A stretch of 54,387 nucleotides of DNA from CAJXZP01 sp041563475. GTDB lineage: Bacteria; Bacteroidota; Bacteroidia; Flavobacteriales_G; Salibacteraceae. Both the position numbers and the translations under genes were made by a program. Shown in pieces: positions 18,287-27,416 of this stretch; position 1 is the stretch's first letter; each line of letters begins with the position of its first letter. The stretch is taken from NCBI GenBank assembly GCA_041563475.1, contig JBFFMY010000012.1, positions 1-54,387 of the forward strand, written 5' to 3'. The notes under the pieces were generated by a model that saw nothing but the letters and a program-made list of their open reading frames with translations, was not told where the DNA came from and did no database searches.

Positions 18287-19732
18287 TTAAACCCTTTCCA
18301 ACAAAACCACACTTTCCACATGTGCGGTATGCACAAATTGATCTACAATACTGATTTTTTGAACTTTATAACCTGCAGTAGCAAATTCTAGCAAATCGCG
18401 AGCCTGTGTGGCCGGGTTACAAGAAATGTAAACTACACGAGGAGCATTTAGTTCAATAATTCGTTTCAAAGCTTTTGGTGTAATACCTGAACGGGGAGGG
18501 TCAAGAATTACTGTTTTTATTTTGCCATTAAATTCAGGATGCTCAGTCAGGAAGTTTTTTACATCAGCTGCGTAAAACTCTAGATTTTCAAGCCCATTTT
18601 TTTTGGCGTTCTTTTTAGCATCTTCAATGGCTTTTCGAATAATATCTACACCAATAACCTTTACGGCTCCTTTCGCTTGATTAGCCACTAATTGCCCAAT
18701 AGTTCCAGTGCCACAAAACAAATCAACAATGGTATCTTCTGGAGTGAAATCTTCATCTAAAAAAGTGTAATCAATTGCCTTTTGGTATAACAACTCTGCA
18801 GATTGAGGATTAGGCTGAAAAAAGCTTCCAATACTCACATCAAAATGCAAATCATGAATCTTCTCTTCTAAGTTGTCTTCTCCAAAAATTACAGTGGAGG
18901 ATAGGTCTTCATCCTGCGTTCGATCCCCTTGACCGTTGTTAATTGTATGAACAATTCCCGCCAATCTTTCGCCAAAAATACTTTTAAAAAGTGCTACAAA
19001 TCCTTCGTTATCAAATTGATCAAGGTGAGAGGAGCTAGTGGAAAGTTTGAAAAGAATCTTATCCGTGAAAAAGCTTTTGCGTACCGTTAAATAGCGGTAA
19101 AAACCATGATGGCGAACTGGATGCCACGCAGGAAGGCCGCTTTTTTCGCACCATTTTCGAATGGTAGAGATATTATCTTCTATTTGTTTATCAAATAAGC
19201 CGGAATCCGCTTCCATATTATCTACTACGCGCCATTGACCCCGATGTTTGAATCCTAAACCAAAATCATCAATATCCTTTTTAAGTTCATCACTCCAAAT
19301 AATGGTAGAAAAAGAATATTCCATTTTATTTCGGTAATGCCAATCCGAAGGAGAGGCAATGAATTCGTCAAAAAGAGAAAAGGAATCTTCAATATTCCCA
19401 AGTCTTTTAAGAACTTCTAAGGTACTCGTTTTCTTGTGCTCTTGTTGTTTTTCAACGGGCCAAGTGGCAAATGGGGCACCAGGAATATGTTGGTAGGGAA
19501 TATTTATTTCATCATGAGCATGCTGAACAATCTCGGTAACCTTTGCTTCAGCAAAACGCTTTTTTTTCTTAATAATTCGAGCTTTTACAGTTTGTCCTGG
19601 AATAGTATTTAAAACAAAAACAATGTAGTCCCCAGTTTCTGTATGGATTTTAGAAATCCCTTTGCCGCCAAAAGCAATGTCTGAAATCTCTAATTCTACG
19701 ATGTTTCCTTTTTTTAGCTTTTGAATTTCCAT
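18287..19732 (-). CDS. rlmD: 23S rRNA (uracil-C5)-methyltransferase, RlmD/RumA family, without Fe-S cysteines
   Basis: A 481-aa SAM-dependent methyltransferase. An N-terminal TRAM domain (residues 3-65, KKGNIVELEISDIAFGGKGI) is followed by the family core: SAM motif VDLFCGTGTIGQ near residue 332, DPPRSGI near 410, and the catalytic cysteine in YISCNPATQARDL near 433. The usual four-cysteine Fe-S motif between TRAM and catalytic domains is absent; the corresponding stretch reads YQHIPGAPFATWPVEKQQEH. Several members of this superfamily lack the cluster, so the exact target (U1939, U747 or tRNA U54) is not certain. It is transcribed alone, leftward. Confidence 0.9.
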   Translation of the reverse strand: MEIQKLKKGNIVELEISDIAFGGKGISKIHTETGDYIVFVLNTIPGQTVKARIIKKKKRFAEAKVTEIVQHAHDEINIPYQHIPGAPFATWPVEKQQEHKKTSTLEVLKRLGNIEDSFSLFDEFIASPSDWHYRNKMEYSFSTIIWSDELKKDIDDFGLGFKHRGQWRVVDNMEADSGLFDKQIEDNISTIRKWCEKSGLPAWHPVRHHGFYRYLTVRKSFFTDKILFKLSTSSSHLDQFDNEGFVALFKSIFGERLAGIVHTINNGQGDRTQDEDLSSTVIFGEDNLEEKIHDLHFDVSIGSFFQPNPQSAELLYQKAIDYTFLDEDFTPEDTIVDLFCGTGTIGQLVANQAKGAVKVIGVDIIRKAIEDAKKNAKKNGLENLEFYAADVKNFLTEHPEFNGKIKTVILDPPRSGITPKALKRIIELNAPRVVYISCNPATQARDLLEFATAGYKVQKISIVDQFVHTAHVESVVLLERV

Positions 19733-19753
19733 TACCCTGAATTATTTGGTGCG

Positions 19754-19761
19754 CAAAAATA
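19754..19761 (-). promoter_or_regulatory. Candidate -7 element for rlmD
   Basis: Minus-strand TATTTTTG, a full match to TAnnTTTG, 22 bp before the rlmD ATG. The only upstream TTTG is 15 bp away, shorter than the usual spacing, so support is moderate. Confidence 0.4.
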
Positions 19762-20010
19762 TTGATTAAGAGCATTCAAATGGTCGTTTAGGTTAGTTCT
19801 TTTAAAGGCTAAAAAACAGCTCTAAATAAAACCTCGTGATTCATTCATGTAGGAAACCAAGGCGCTATTTTTATTAACACATGCCTATTCAAACAAAATT
19901 TAATTCGTTTCACATATTTAAGTTGATTAAATTTTAACAAACGACCCAATGTTTTTTAGTATTTAGTCAGTTAAAAATATTGACGTTTTAACGCAAGTCA
20001 ATGGCGAAAA

Positions 20011-20215
20011 CATGCGCTACATTCGTATTGTTTGGGAGCACAAACATACCATCATTAGATGTAGAATCTGATGCTTTTTTACCGCATTTACACTTAAACA
20101 CACATACATAAACACTTACTACAATGGTTGATATTTGGTATTAAAATTGGAAAATAACACATGTTTGCGCATGATGTTAGATTGAAGGAGCCTAGATAAG
20201 ATCTAGGCTTTTTTT
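20011..20215 (+). ncRNA. Candidate structured small RNA (orphan transcription unit) upstream of rocD
   Basis: A strong terminator at 20188-20215 points to a plus-strand transcript, yet no gene precedes it: rlmD is divergent and the preceding 450 bp has no long ORF. A long-range helix can form: CATGCGC at 20011 pairs with GCGCATG at 20167, and inside it ACAT pairs with ATGT across a 1x2 internal loop, enclosing about 160 nt. Inside lies a local hairpin, TGTTTG/CAAACA at 20029-20046. Immediately upstream is the inverted pair ATTGAC/GTCAAT. A 36-codon frame from ATG 20001 (MAKTCATFVLFGS...) ends at 20111, so a small peptide gene is the competing reading. No promoter is clear, and no known RNA family is assigned. 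Confidence 0.4.
20188..20215 (+). terminator. Strong rho-independent terminator between rlmD and rocD
   Basis: AGCCTAGAT and ATCTAGGCT form a perfect 9-bp stem (10 with a G-U pair) around an AAG loop, followed by a run of T. It points rightward and ends whatever is transcribed from 19.8-20.19 kb; it lies about 50 bp before the rocD promoter. Confidence 0.88.
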
Positions 20216-20265
20216 ATGCGCATATATTTAATTCCTTACACATAGTACCTCTTAAATATTAACTG

Positions 20266-20273
20266 TAAATTTG
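20266..20273 (+). promoter_or_regulatory. Candidate -7 element for rocD
   Basis: TAAATTTG, a full TAnnTTTG match, 27 bp before the ATG at 20301. It overlaps the in-frame TTG at 20271, which therefore cannot be the start if this promoter is used. No TTG lies at the -33 distance. Confidence 0.45.
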
Positions 20274-20300
20274 CATTTCTTAAAATTTAATGTTTCAAAT

Positions 20301-21551
20301 ATGACAGTAGTAGCAGTAAAAAAAGGGTCTAAGTATTATATGGATCTTGAAGATAAACACGGGGCGCACAATTATCACCCTCTTCCTGTGGTTTTAGAAC
20401 GTGGGGAAGGAGTTTTCGTATGGGATGTAGAAGGAAAAAAATATTTTGACTTTTTATCTGCATATTCTGCTGTTAATCAAGGTCATTGTCACCCAAAGAT
20501 TATTGGGGCTCTAAAAGATCAAGCTGAGGTTTTAACCTTGACTTCACGAGCATTTTTCAATAACAAATTAGGAGTTTACGAAAAATTTGCCACGGAGTTA
20601 TTTGGCTTTGATAAGTTGTTACCTATGAATACGGGTGCTGAAGCAGTAGAAACAGCTTTGAAAATTGCACGTAAATGGGCGTATGAAAAAAAGAACATAC
20701 CTCAGAATCAGGCAAAAATTATTGTATGTGAAAATAATTTTCACGGAAGAACTACAACAATTATTTCTTTTTCAAATGATCCAGATGCACGTCAAAACTT
20801 TGGGCCGTTTACGCAAGGTTTCATTCGTATTCCATACGATGATTTAGATGCTTTACGCGAAGCCTTGAGCGATCCACATGTTGCGGCATTCCTAGTAGAG
20901 CCAATTCAAGGTGAAGCGGGTGTATATGTTCCTGGAGATGGGTATTTAGCAGGAGCCGCAAAGCTTTGTAAGGATAACAATGTTTTGTTTATGGCCGATG
21001 AAGTTCAAACGGGAGTAGCTAGAACAGGTAGATTGTTAGCCGTAGATCACGAAAATGTTAAACCAGATGTATTAATTTTAGGAAAAGCATTGTCAGGTGG
21101 TGTATATCCAGTTTCTGCAGTATTAGCAAATAAGAATATAATGGATGTAATTCATCCCGGCCAACATGGGTCAACCTTTGGAGGAAATCCGGTTGCTGGG
21201 GCTGTGGCCATAGCTGCTTTAAAGGTTGTAAAGGATGAAAAACTTGCAGAAAACGCCCAGTTTTTGGGTGAGATATTTAGAAAGGAGATTTCTAAATTAG
21301 TTGGCACCAGTAAATTGGTTTGTCAAGTAAGAGGAAAGGGACTTTTAAACGCTATACTTATAGATGACTCTCCCCACAGTTCAACTGCATGGGATATTTG
21401 CATGAAATTAGCGGAAAACGGACTCTTAGCGAAACCAACACATGGAAATATCATTCGTTTTGCTCCGCCTTTGGTGATGAATGAAGATCAACTGAGAGAT
21501 TGTATTGCCATTATTTCAAATACAATTTTAGAATTTGAGAAAAATATGTGA
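20301..21551 (+). CDS. rocD: Ornithine aminotransferase
   Basis: PLP enzyme converting ornithine and 2-oxoglutarate to glutamate semialdehyde and glutamate; cytosolic. It has 416 aa from ATG 20301 (MTVVAVKKGSKYYMDLEDKH). Class-III aminotransferase features are visible: FLSAYSAVNQGHCHPK near residue 50, NTGAEAVETALKIARKW near 110, NFHGRT near 148, the PLP-binding MADEVQTGVARTGRL near 232, and the Schiff-base lysine in ILGKALSGGVYPVSA near 260. The HGSTFGGNP motif follows. It is monocistronic, with its own promoter and a terminator directly downstream. Confidence 0.96.
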   Translation: MTVVAVKKGSKYYMDLEDKHGAHNYHPLPVVLERGEGVFVWDVEGKKYFDFLSAYSAVNQGHCHPKIIGALKDQAEVLTLTSRAFFNNKLGVYEKFATELFGFDKLLPMNTGAEAVETALKIARKWAYEKKNIPQNQAKIIVCENNFHGRTTTIISFSNDPDARQNFGPFTQGFIRIPYDDLDALREALSDPHVAAFLVEPIQGEAGVYVPGDGYLAGAAKLCKDNNVLFMADEVQTGVARTGRLLAVDHENVKPDVLILGKALSGGVYPVSAVLANKNIMDVIHPGQHGSTFGGNPVAGAVAIAALKVVKDEKLAENAQFLGEIFRKEISKLVGTSKLVCQVRGKGLLNAILIDDSPHSSTAWDICMKLAENGLLAKPTHGNIIRFAPPLVMNEDQLRDCIAIISNTILEFEKNM

Positions 21552-21572
21552 TTGATACGGAATAGATAATTT

Positions 21573-21603
21573 AAGGGCACTCTTTTAGAGTGCCTTTTTT
21601 TTG
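21573..21603 (+). terminator. Rho-independent terminator after rocD
   Basis: Stem GGCACTC / GAGTGCC (21576-21582 with 21588-21594), loop TTTTA, with flanking A and T runs extending it. It ends rocD and lies just beside the last codon of the convergent pseudogene, so it could act on both strands. Confidence 0.9.
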
Positions 21604-21604
21604 C

Positions 21605-23170
21605 TTAATTCTTTACAATTTGAAATGCTCTTGATCCAATAGAAGTGGTTACAAGAATGGTGTATATTCCGCTTGAAAATGGGGTTAAATCAATTTTAGA
21701 ATTGGTTTCAACTTCTCTAAAAGTAATAGAGGTAATGAGTTGTCCGGCTACATTATAGACGACTATGTCCTGAATATCTTCACCATCCACCTGGATATAA
21801 TCTTAGGTAGGGTTGGGGTAAATTGACACGTTTATAGGCTTGTTTTTAGTTATGTTGGTAACCGAAACAACATTCCCTTTATCGGTCATTTTTTGATACC
21901 AAATATTTAATACTCCGTCCCGTGGGTCTCCCCATACAGCATGCAGCGTATCATTTATATATTTTATACTCATAAAATCATTTCCACTTTCAGCCAAAAT
22001 AGTGTTATATGGAACCAATGCATCCGATACTCTGAAATTTGACGAAAAAGAAGTGGAATCATGCTTTCTTACGGCTGCCCAAATTTCTGAATCGGTTTTA
22101 TATCCATTTGAACTTCCATTTCTTCGATCTCGCCATGAAATAACCAAATCTCCATCAGTGTCGAAGGCGGCCCAAACCAAATCTTGCAAGGCATTACCTA
22201 AGTCATCATTAATTTTGAGTTTCGTACTCCAAGATACACCCTTATTAAGGCTTTCACGCATAAAAACATCCAAATTTCCATTATTCATTTCCAAAGAGGC
22301 AAAAACCAAGTGATTTGGTTCGCAAGGTTAGATGTTAAAAATGAACCAAGCTTTGGTAAGGTGTCAGAAATACCTGAGGTATAATTTGCTACAGTATGGT
22401 AATTGAAGCTATTTCCACTATTGGAACTGTAGGCTAACAAAGCTCTTGCGTAGACACTTTGGCTAGTAACATAACTTGGGTAAACCGCATAGAAGGTTCC
22501 GTCAGTGGCAACAGTGGGGGATGGCATCGGTTGCCTAATTAGAGGGCCAGATAGGTAATCTGTTGTGTCTAAATACCGCCAATTAAAGGAGTTTCCGCCA
22601 TCTGTAGAGATAGAAATGTAAGGGTTGAACCCTGCGATAACACCTTTTGCATTCATTGTTGTTATATAAATAGTTCCCTGACTAGCTGAATTAGATTTAT
22701 CAATCACCATCCACGGCCTATCAATGCATTTTTGTCCTGGATCCACATTGCTATGAATTACTTCTACAGGAGTATTCCAAGTCTGTCCATTATTAGTAGA
22801 TATTTGTAATATAAACAGCTCCCTCAACAGGATTTGCATTTTGGCCAGTAAAATCAATAAATGATAAATACACTGTTCCATTTAAATCATAGGCCAAAGA
22901 AACATCTGCGGAAGTATAACCGGCAACAATATGGGGTATGTTGACAGCAGTATTCCAGGATAATCCGCCCTTGTTCGATGATTTTGTATTGATTTGAATT
23001 CTATTGCCAATCTCGTAACCCATCCATGCCACAACAATTTGATTGGAGTTGTTGGGGTTAATGGCAATATACGGTTCACCATCAAAAATTAACCCATTTG
23101 ATAAATTCACATTTTGACCAATTAATTGGGCGGAAAGAATAATTAAAATAATAGATAGAAACTTTTTCAT
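21605..23170 (-). pseudogene. Decayed T9SS-secreted sialidase/BNR-like propeller protein
   Basis: One ancestral gene of about 520 codons is now in pieces. The 5' piece (23170 to about 22800) has signal peptide MKKFLSIILIILSAQLIGQN and an exo-sialidase-like blade (GEPYIAINPNNSNQIVVAW). Near 22800 the frame shifts so that VYITNI continues as STNNGQTWNTP. Near 22320 it shifts again (FLTSNLA continuing as EPNHLVFASLE). At about 21803 an in-frame TAA interrupts YPNPT/DYIQV, after which the same frame carries a type-A T9SS sorting domain ending GSRAFQIVKN. The Asp-box-like SxDGGNSFxW and NSGNSFNY repeats suggest a beta-propeller. Three independent lesions make sequencing error unlikely. The intact product would be secreted or surface-anchored. 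Confidence 0.85.
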
Positions 23171-23180
23171 ACACTCCCTT

Positions 23181-26100
23181 TTAATTTTTGCTGATAATTA
23201 TCCCATCATAATAATTCACGGTTTTTACTAATTTTCCGGTAGATGAGTAATAAAGGGTAGGTCCGTGTAAATGATCAATCGAGTAGGTCTGAGTTTTACT
23301 TAATATGCCATTTTTAGTGTAGGACTTTTTAATTCCATTTAAATATCCATGTAAAAAGGAGTCTTCTGTTTTAATTTTTCCATTATCCCAGTATTCGATT
23401 CTTGTCCCAGTAATTGTACCGTCTTGGTACACGGAAGTAGCCATTAACAGACCATTTTCATAGTATTCTTTGTAATTGCCCACAAAATAACCATTCAACA
23501 TTTCAAATTCTCTTGACACTTTTCCATTTTTAAAATAAGAAGTCACTTTACCGGTTTCATTTTTAATCGGAATGGAAGGGATGGGATTTCCATTCGATCC
23601 TAAATAGGAATAACCTACGATTTTTCCGTAATAGTATTCGCGTATAAACTGCAAAACTCCATTACCATCATAATAATAAGAAGGTCCATGTTCTTCATTG
23701 TTTTCATAGGTAACTTTATAATCCAGTTGGCCATTATCGTGATATCCGATAAAATCACCGTGAAGCTCACCAAATCTATAATTTTCTTCTAAAATCAACG
23801 TCCCTTCATCGTTGTAGGTTTTCCAAGTCCCAATCTTTGATCCATAAAAGTACTCACCCGTTTTTTCAATTTTACCATTTTCGTGAAAAGCTAACCATTC
23901 ACCGTTTTTTTCTCGAAAAAAGTAATTTCCCTTTAAACTTTCTTGGCTATTTCCATGGTAATTAATAGAAGGACCATGTGTGAAAAAGTACTTTCTGCTA
24001 AATTTGCGTAAAACGGTTCCTGTAAATGATTTGACCTCATACATACTACTATCAGAAAGAGTTTCTTGTTGTTGATATACCACGCCAGATGTATCGTACA
24101 GCTCATACTTCACTAGGTGATGATCATCATAATATTCAATCAAATCTAATCGCCCATCTACGGTAAAATGCCTTTGTGGACCATTCATTTCTCCATTCAA
24201 GAAAAAATCCTCTGTTTCTAGCGTACCATCTATTTGGTAATATTGCCATAGGCCCTCTTGAAGGTCACTTACATAGTAACCTTGAGATTTCATTTGACCA
24301 TTTTGATAATAATCAACATAATAGCCATCCAACTCTCCATTGATGTAGTTGGAGGTTTCTGATTTTTTCCCGTTTGGAAAGTAGGAAACAGAGCGACCAT
24401 TTAAAGTTCCATTTAAATATTGTTCCTCCGTTTCTAAGGCTCCATTTTTATTGAAAAATTTCCAAATTCCATTTTTACCAATTTCTCCAGGTTGGTAAAT
24501 TCCGAGGGTCCGTTTTGTTCCATCGCTATAGTAGTTTTCAAATAGAAACTCCTTATTAGTACGGCCTTGTTGAGTAATTATGGTGCCGTCTTTATGGAAA
24601 ACTTTATAGCTTGTTATTACTCCTTTTTTGTATTCAAATTCTAAATTCAAATTTCCTGACTTATCAAATTCCTGATAAATCCCCGTTTCATTACCGGTAT
24701 CGTCATAATGTCCCACCGAAGCAATAGAGCCATTAGGGTTATACATTTTTAGGGTGTTTATATACACTCCATCTTTGTATTCTCCTTCTTCTTGAATATT
24801 CCCATTTTGATACCAAACCTTATAGGGTCCATATCTTACTCCATCTACATAATTTATTTCTGATTTTTTTGATCCATTTGGGTAATAATCAATCCCTAAA
24901 CCATCTCTGCTATCATTTACAAAAGCCACCTGTTCTGAAATTTGTTGATTTGGATAATATTCAATAAAGCTTCCTTCTAAATTTCCTTCCAAATAATTCA
25001 CTTTATAGTTTAAACCGCCAATCTCATTGTAATAAATCGCTTCTCCATGTGGGTTTTCATTAAGATATTCCATTTTGGTTTCTGGTGCGCCAGATGAAAA
25101 ATAAGAGTAGGAATTTCCATTTGTTAGGCCATCCATATATTCATCAATAGATTTCAATTTTCCATTCTCCCAATATGCAGTGTCCTTTTTAATGAGTTTT
25201 CCACTGTTATAGTTTTCAATTCCTGCTAATTTACCTGTGGAGTAATAATATTTCCATCTTCCGTCTTGGTGGCCGTTGGAGTCGTAATTACCTGCGGCAT
25301 TAACTTTTCCATTGAAATAATAATACTCCATGTAACCTACGGGAAGTTTGTTGATTACGGAGCTTCTGCCTTCAACTGTAGCTGCATCTGCCCAAGAATA
25401 GGTAACTTCTTTAATTTCGCCATGTAGGGGTTCTGTATAAGAAGAATGTTGAATTTGCCATACATCACCAGCCCAATCAGGAAAAGTATTAATGAGTTTG
25501 ATGTTTTTTTGTAGAATTTTCACTATTCCATCATTGGTAGAGCTTTGCAATGCATAGTAGGTCATGTCATTAAACTTATCCATTTTCATTATTTCAAGAA
25601 AGAAAGGAACGTAAAATGCATCCCAAAAACCATCGCTAAGTTTCCTTGTTTTTAGTTGTTCAAATAGAAAATAATTTTGTTTAACTAAGGGTAGCTCTAA
25701 TTTATTTGGGGTTTTGTAATTTTTTTTTAAAGCTACCTTTGAGTTTAGGAGTTTGTTTAATTCTGAATAGTCGTCAGTGGAAAGAACGATGTTTAAAGGG
25801 TTAGTTTCAAAATCTCCCTGAGCTAATTGATTTAATTCTGCCAAAAAAGTAACATTGTTTTGTGGCTCCATTAGCAAATAGGAATTAAAGCAAAGCATTG
25901 CTTTTGCTATTTCCCCTTCGTTTCTTGCAAGAACTCCTAGTTTATAATGCGTAGAGGCGTGGTATGGATTGAGTTTAAGCGCGCTTTGGTAATCTAAGAT
26001 AGCGCTATCCATTTTTCCCATTCTTTCCAAGGTTATGGCTCTATTATAGTAAGTTCGATAAAACATTGGGAATTCTTGCGTGGCCTTCGTATAGATCTCA

Positions 26101-26468
26101 ATTGCTTTTTTCGAATTTCCCAATTCATCATAGGAACTACCTAAAAGGTTATAAAATTCATGCGCATAATTGTTATCAGACTTTAAAATGGATTCCGAAA
26201 TATCAATAGTTTGCTGGTATTCCTCCATGGCGAAGAAGGTATTAGAAATTTCATATCGGGCCAAAATGTAATTTGAATCCCCTGCATGAACCATCTCAAA
26301 ATATTTGATAGCTGTTTTGTAGTTACCTTTATCATGGGCGCTAATACCTTTGTCCAAGGCTATTTCCGAAGCAATGTAATTAAGTTTTGTTTGTGCAAAG
26401 GAAAAACTTGCGGAAAGGGTGAGTAGCGTGAAAGCTATCGTGGAGTAAAGAAAATTTAACATTAACAT
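23181..26468 (-). CDS. TPR plus MORN/YwqK-repeat exported protein (1095 aa)
   Basis: Signal peptide MLMLNFLYSTIAFTLLTLSA, ending near SFA-Q, then TPR units over residues about 25-215 (AIKYFEMVHAGDSNYILARY, AIEIYTKATQEFPMFYRTYY, AILDYQSALKLNPYHASTHY). A linker of about 150 residues follows. From about residue 375 to the end there are some 25-30 repeats of about 23 residues of the form G.w.yYy.nGkl..e..Y.nG, as in YwqK/MORN-variant proteins (for example HGEAIYYNEIGGLNYKVNYL). The repeats probably form an elongated beta-hairpin ladder; no partner is known. It lies 10 bp upstream of the pseudogene on the same strand, so they may once have been an operon. There is no T9SS sorting domain, so it is probably periplasmic. 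Confidence 0.85.
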   Translation of the reverse strand: MLMLNFLYSTIAFTLLTLSASFSFAQTKLNYIASEIALDKGISAHDKGNYKTAIKYFEMVHAGDSNYILARYEISNTFFAMEEYQQTIDISESILKSDNNYAHEFYNLLGSSYDELGNSKKAIEIYTKATQEFPMFYRTYYNRAITLERMGKMDSAILDYQSALKLNPYHASTHYKLGVLARNEGEIAKAMLCFNSYLLMEPQNNVTFLAELNQLAQGDFETNPLNIVLSTDDYSELNKLLNSKVALKKNYKTPNKLELPLVKQNYFLFEQLKTRKLSDGFWDAFYVPFFLEIMKMDKFNDMTYYALQSSTNDGIVKILQKNIKLINTFPDWAGDVWQIQHSSYTEPLHGEIKEVTYSWADAATVEGRSSVINKLPVGYMEYYYFNGKVNAAGNYDSNGHQDGRWKYYYSTGKLAGIENYNSGKLIKKDTAYWENGKLKSIDEYMDGLTNGNSYSYFSSGAPETKMEYLNENPHGEAIYYNEIGGLNYKVNYLEGNLEGSFIEYYPNQQISEQVAFVNDSRDGLGIDYYPNGSKKSEINYVDGVRYGPYKVWYQNGNIQEEGEYKDGVYINTLKMYNPNGSIASVGHYDDTGNETGIYQEFDKSGNLNLEFEYKKGVITSYKVFHKDGTIITQQGRTNKEFLFENYYSDGTKRTLGIYQPGEIGKNGIWKFFNKNGALETEEQYLNGTLNGRSVSYFPNGKKSETSNYINGELDGYYVDYYQNGQMKSQGYYVSDLQEGLWQYYQIDGTLETEDFFLNGEMNGPQRHFTVDGRLDLIEYYDDHHLVKYELYDTSGVVYQQQETLSDSSMYEVKSFTGTVLRKFSRKYFFTHGPSINYHGNSQESLKGNYFFREKNGEWLAFHENGKIEKTGEYFYGSKIGTWKTYNDEGTLILEENYRFGELHGDFIGYHDNGQLDYKVTYENNEEHGPSYYYDGNGVLQFIREYYYGKIVGYSYLGSNGNPIPSIPIKNETGKVTSYFKNGKVSREFEMLNGYFVGNYKEYYENGLLMATSVYQDGTITGTRIEYWDNGKIKTEDSFLHGYLNGIKKSYTKNGILSKTQTYSIDHLHGPTLYYSSTGKLVKTVNYYDGIIISKN

Positions 26469-26522
26469 ATGTTTGATGATGGACTTTCAATGATATAACA
26501 AAAATTTTGGGTTATAAATTCA

Positions 26523-27185
26523 ATGTGTTTAAGTATTGTACAAATTACAAGGAGAATGAAGGGAGTAGAGATTGATTTAGTGAAAATTAAGAGTTGGCTA
26601 GGAAAGACGGATATGTACTTAATTGACCTTTTGCAAAAGGGCTATTTTGATAATCGTTTAAAAATTTTAGATGCGGGATGCGGTAGTGGACGTAACATAT
26701 GGCTCCTAGCTGGATTAGGACATGAAATAGAGGCGTGTGATTTAGAAATTGAAATTATTGAGAATATCACTAATCAAGTTATTGAAAAAGGTTTGAATTC
26801 TGATTCTATTCAATGTAGAGTAGGGGTAATAGGAAATTTACCTTATAGCGATGCGCGTTTTGATTTTGTTATTTGCAATGCCGTTTTACATTTTGCAAAA
26901 GATGAAATTCATTTTTTTAAGATGATTAGTGATTTGCGCAGAGTTTTAAAACCAAACGGTATTCTCTTTGTTCGATTGGTTACAAGTCACACAATGGGTT
27001 TAAATGGACAATTCATGAATCAGAAAATGGAACTAGGAGATGGTTCTACACGTTTTGTGGTGGATGCAAATTGGTTAAAAACTAAAGTGTTGGTAGACTT
27101 AAGACTAGAATTAAAGGAGGACTTCAAAACCGTGAATATTGATGATAAAAGAACCATGACAACCCTTATTTTAGAAGCCAAATAA
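26523..27185 (+). CDS. Class I SAM-dependent methyltransferase
   Basis: A 220-aa Methyltransf_11/25-type protein. SAM motif I is ILDAGCGSGRNIWLLAGLGHE near residue 49, the acidic post-I residue is in ACDLE near 74, and motif IV-like FDFVICNAVLHFAKD is near 118. The substrate cannot be inferred. The start is uncertain: ATG 26523 is listed, but ATG 26556 (MKGVEIDLVKI), which sits directly behind AAGGAG, is a possible alternative. It is divergent from the TPR/YwqK gene, and the next gene starts about 230 bp later, so it is probably monocistronic. Confidence 0.85.
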   Translation: MCLSIVQITRRMKGVEIDLVKIKSWLGKTDMYLIDLLQKGYFDNRLKILDAGCGSGRNIWLLAGLGHEIEACDLEIEIIENITNQVIEKGLNSDSIQCRVGVIGNLPYSDARFDFVICNAVLHFAKDEIHFFKMISDLRRVLKPNGILFVRLVTSHTMGLNGQFMNQKMELGDGSTRFVVDANWLKTKVLVDLRLELKEDFKTVNIDDKRTMTTLILEAK

Positions 27186-27416
27186 AATTTTGTTAGAAAG
27201 TTTATATAATTTAAAATGAAGTAATTAGATATATTTGTTGAAAGTGAATTATAATTAAAAATTGTTAATGCAGAAATCAACTAAAAAATACAATATCCGA
27301 TTAGCTTTTGGTAGTAAATTTGATTTTCAGAACTTAATTTGCCATCCATTTAATGGTTAATTTTTCTTATCTCATTCAATTTTACGAATTGAAAATTAGC
27401 AATTTCTAAACCCGAA

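Noticed and set aside
20001..20111. 36-codon frame MAKTCATFVLFGS... as a firm gene
   Set aside because: Too short to judge and without ribosome-binding or promoter support; kept only as the alternative to the candidate RNA.
27230..27322. TAnnTTTG matches at 27230 and 27315 as promoters of the AsmA-like gene
   Set aside because: No TTG at the right upstream distance, and chance matches are expected in such AT-rich DNA.
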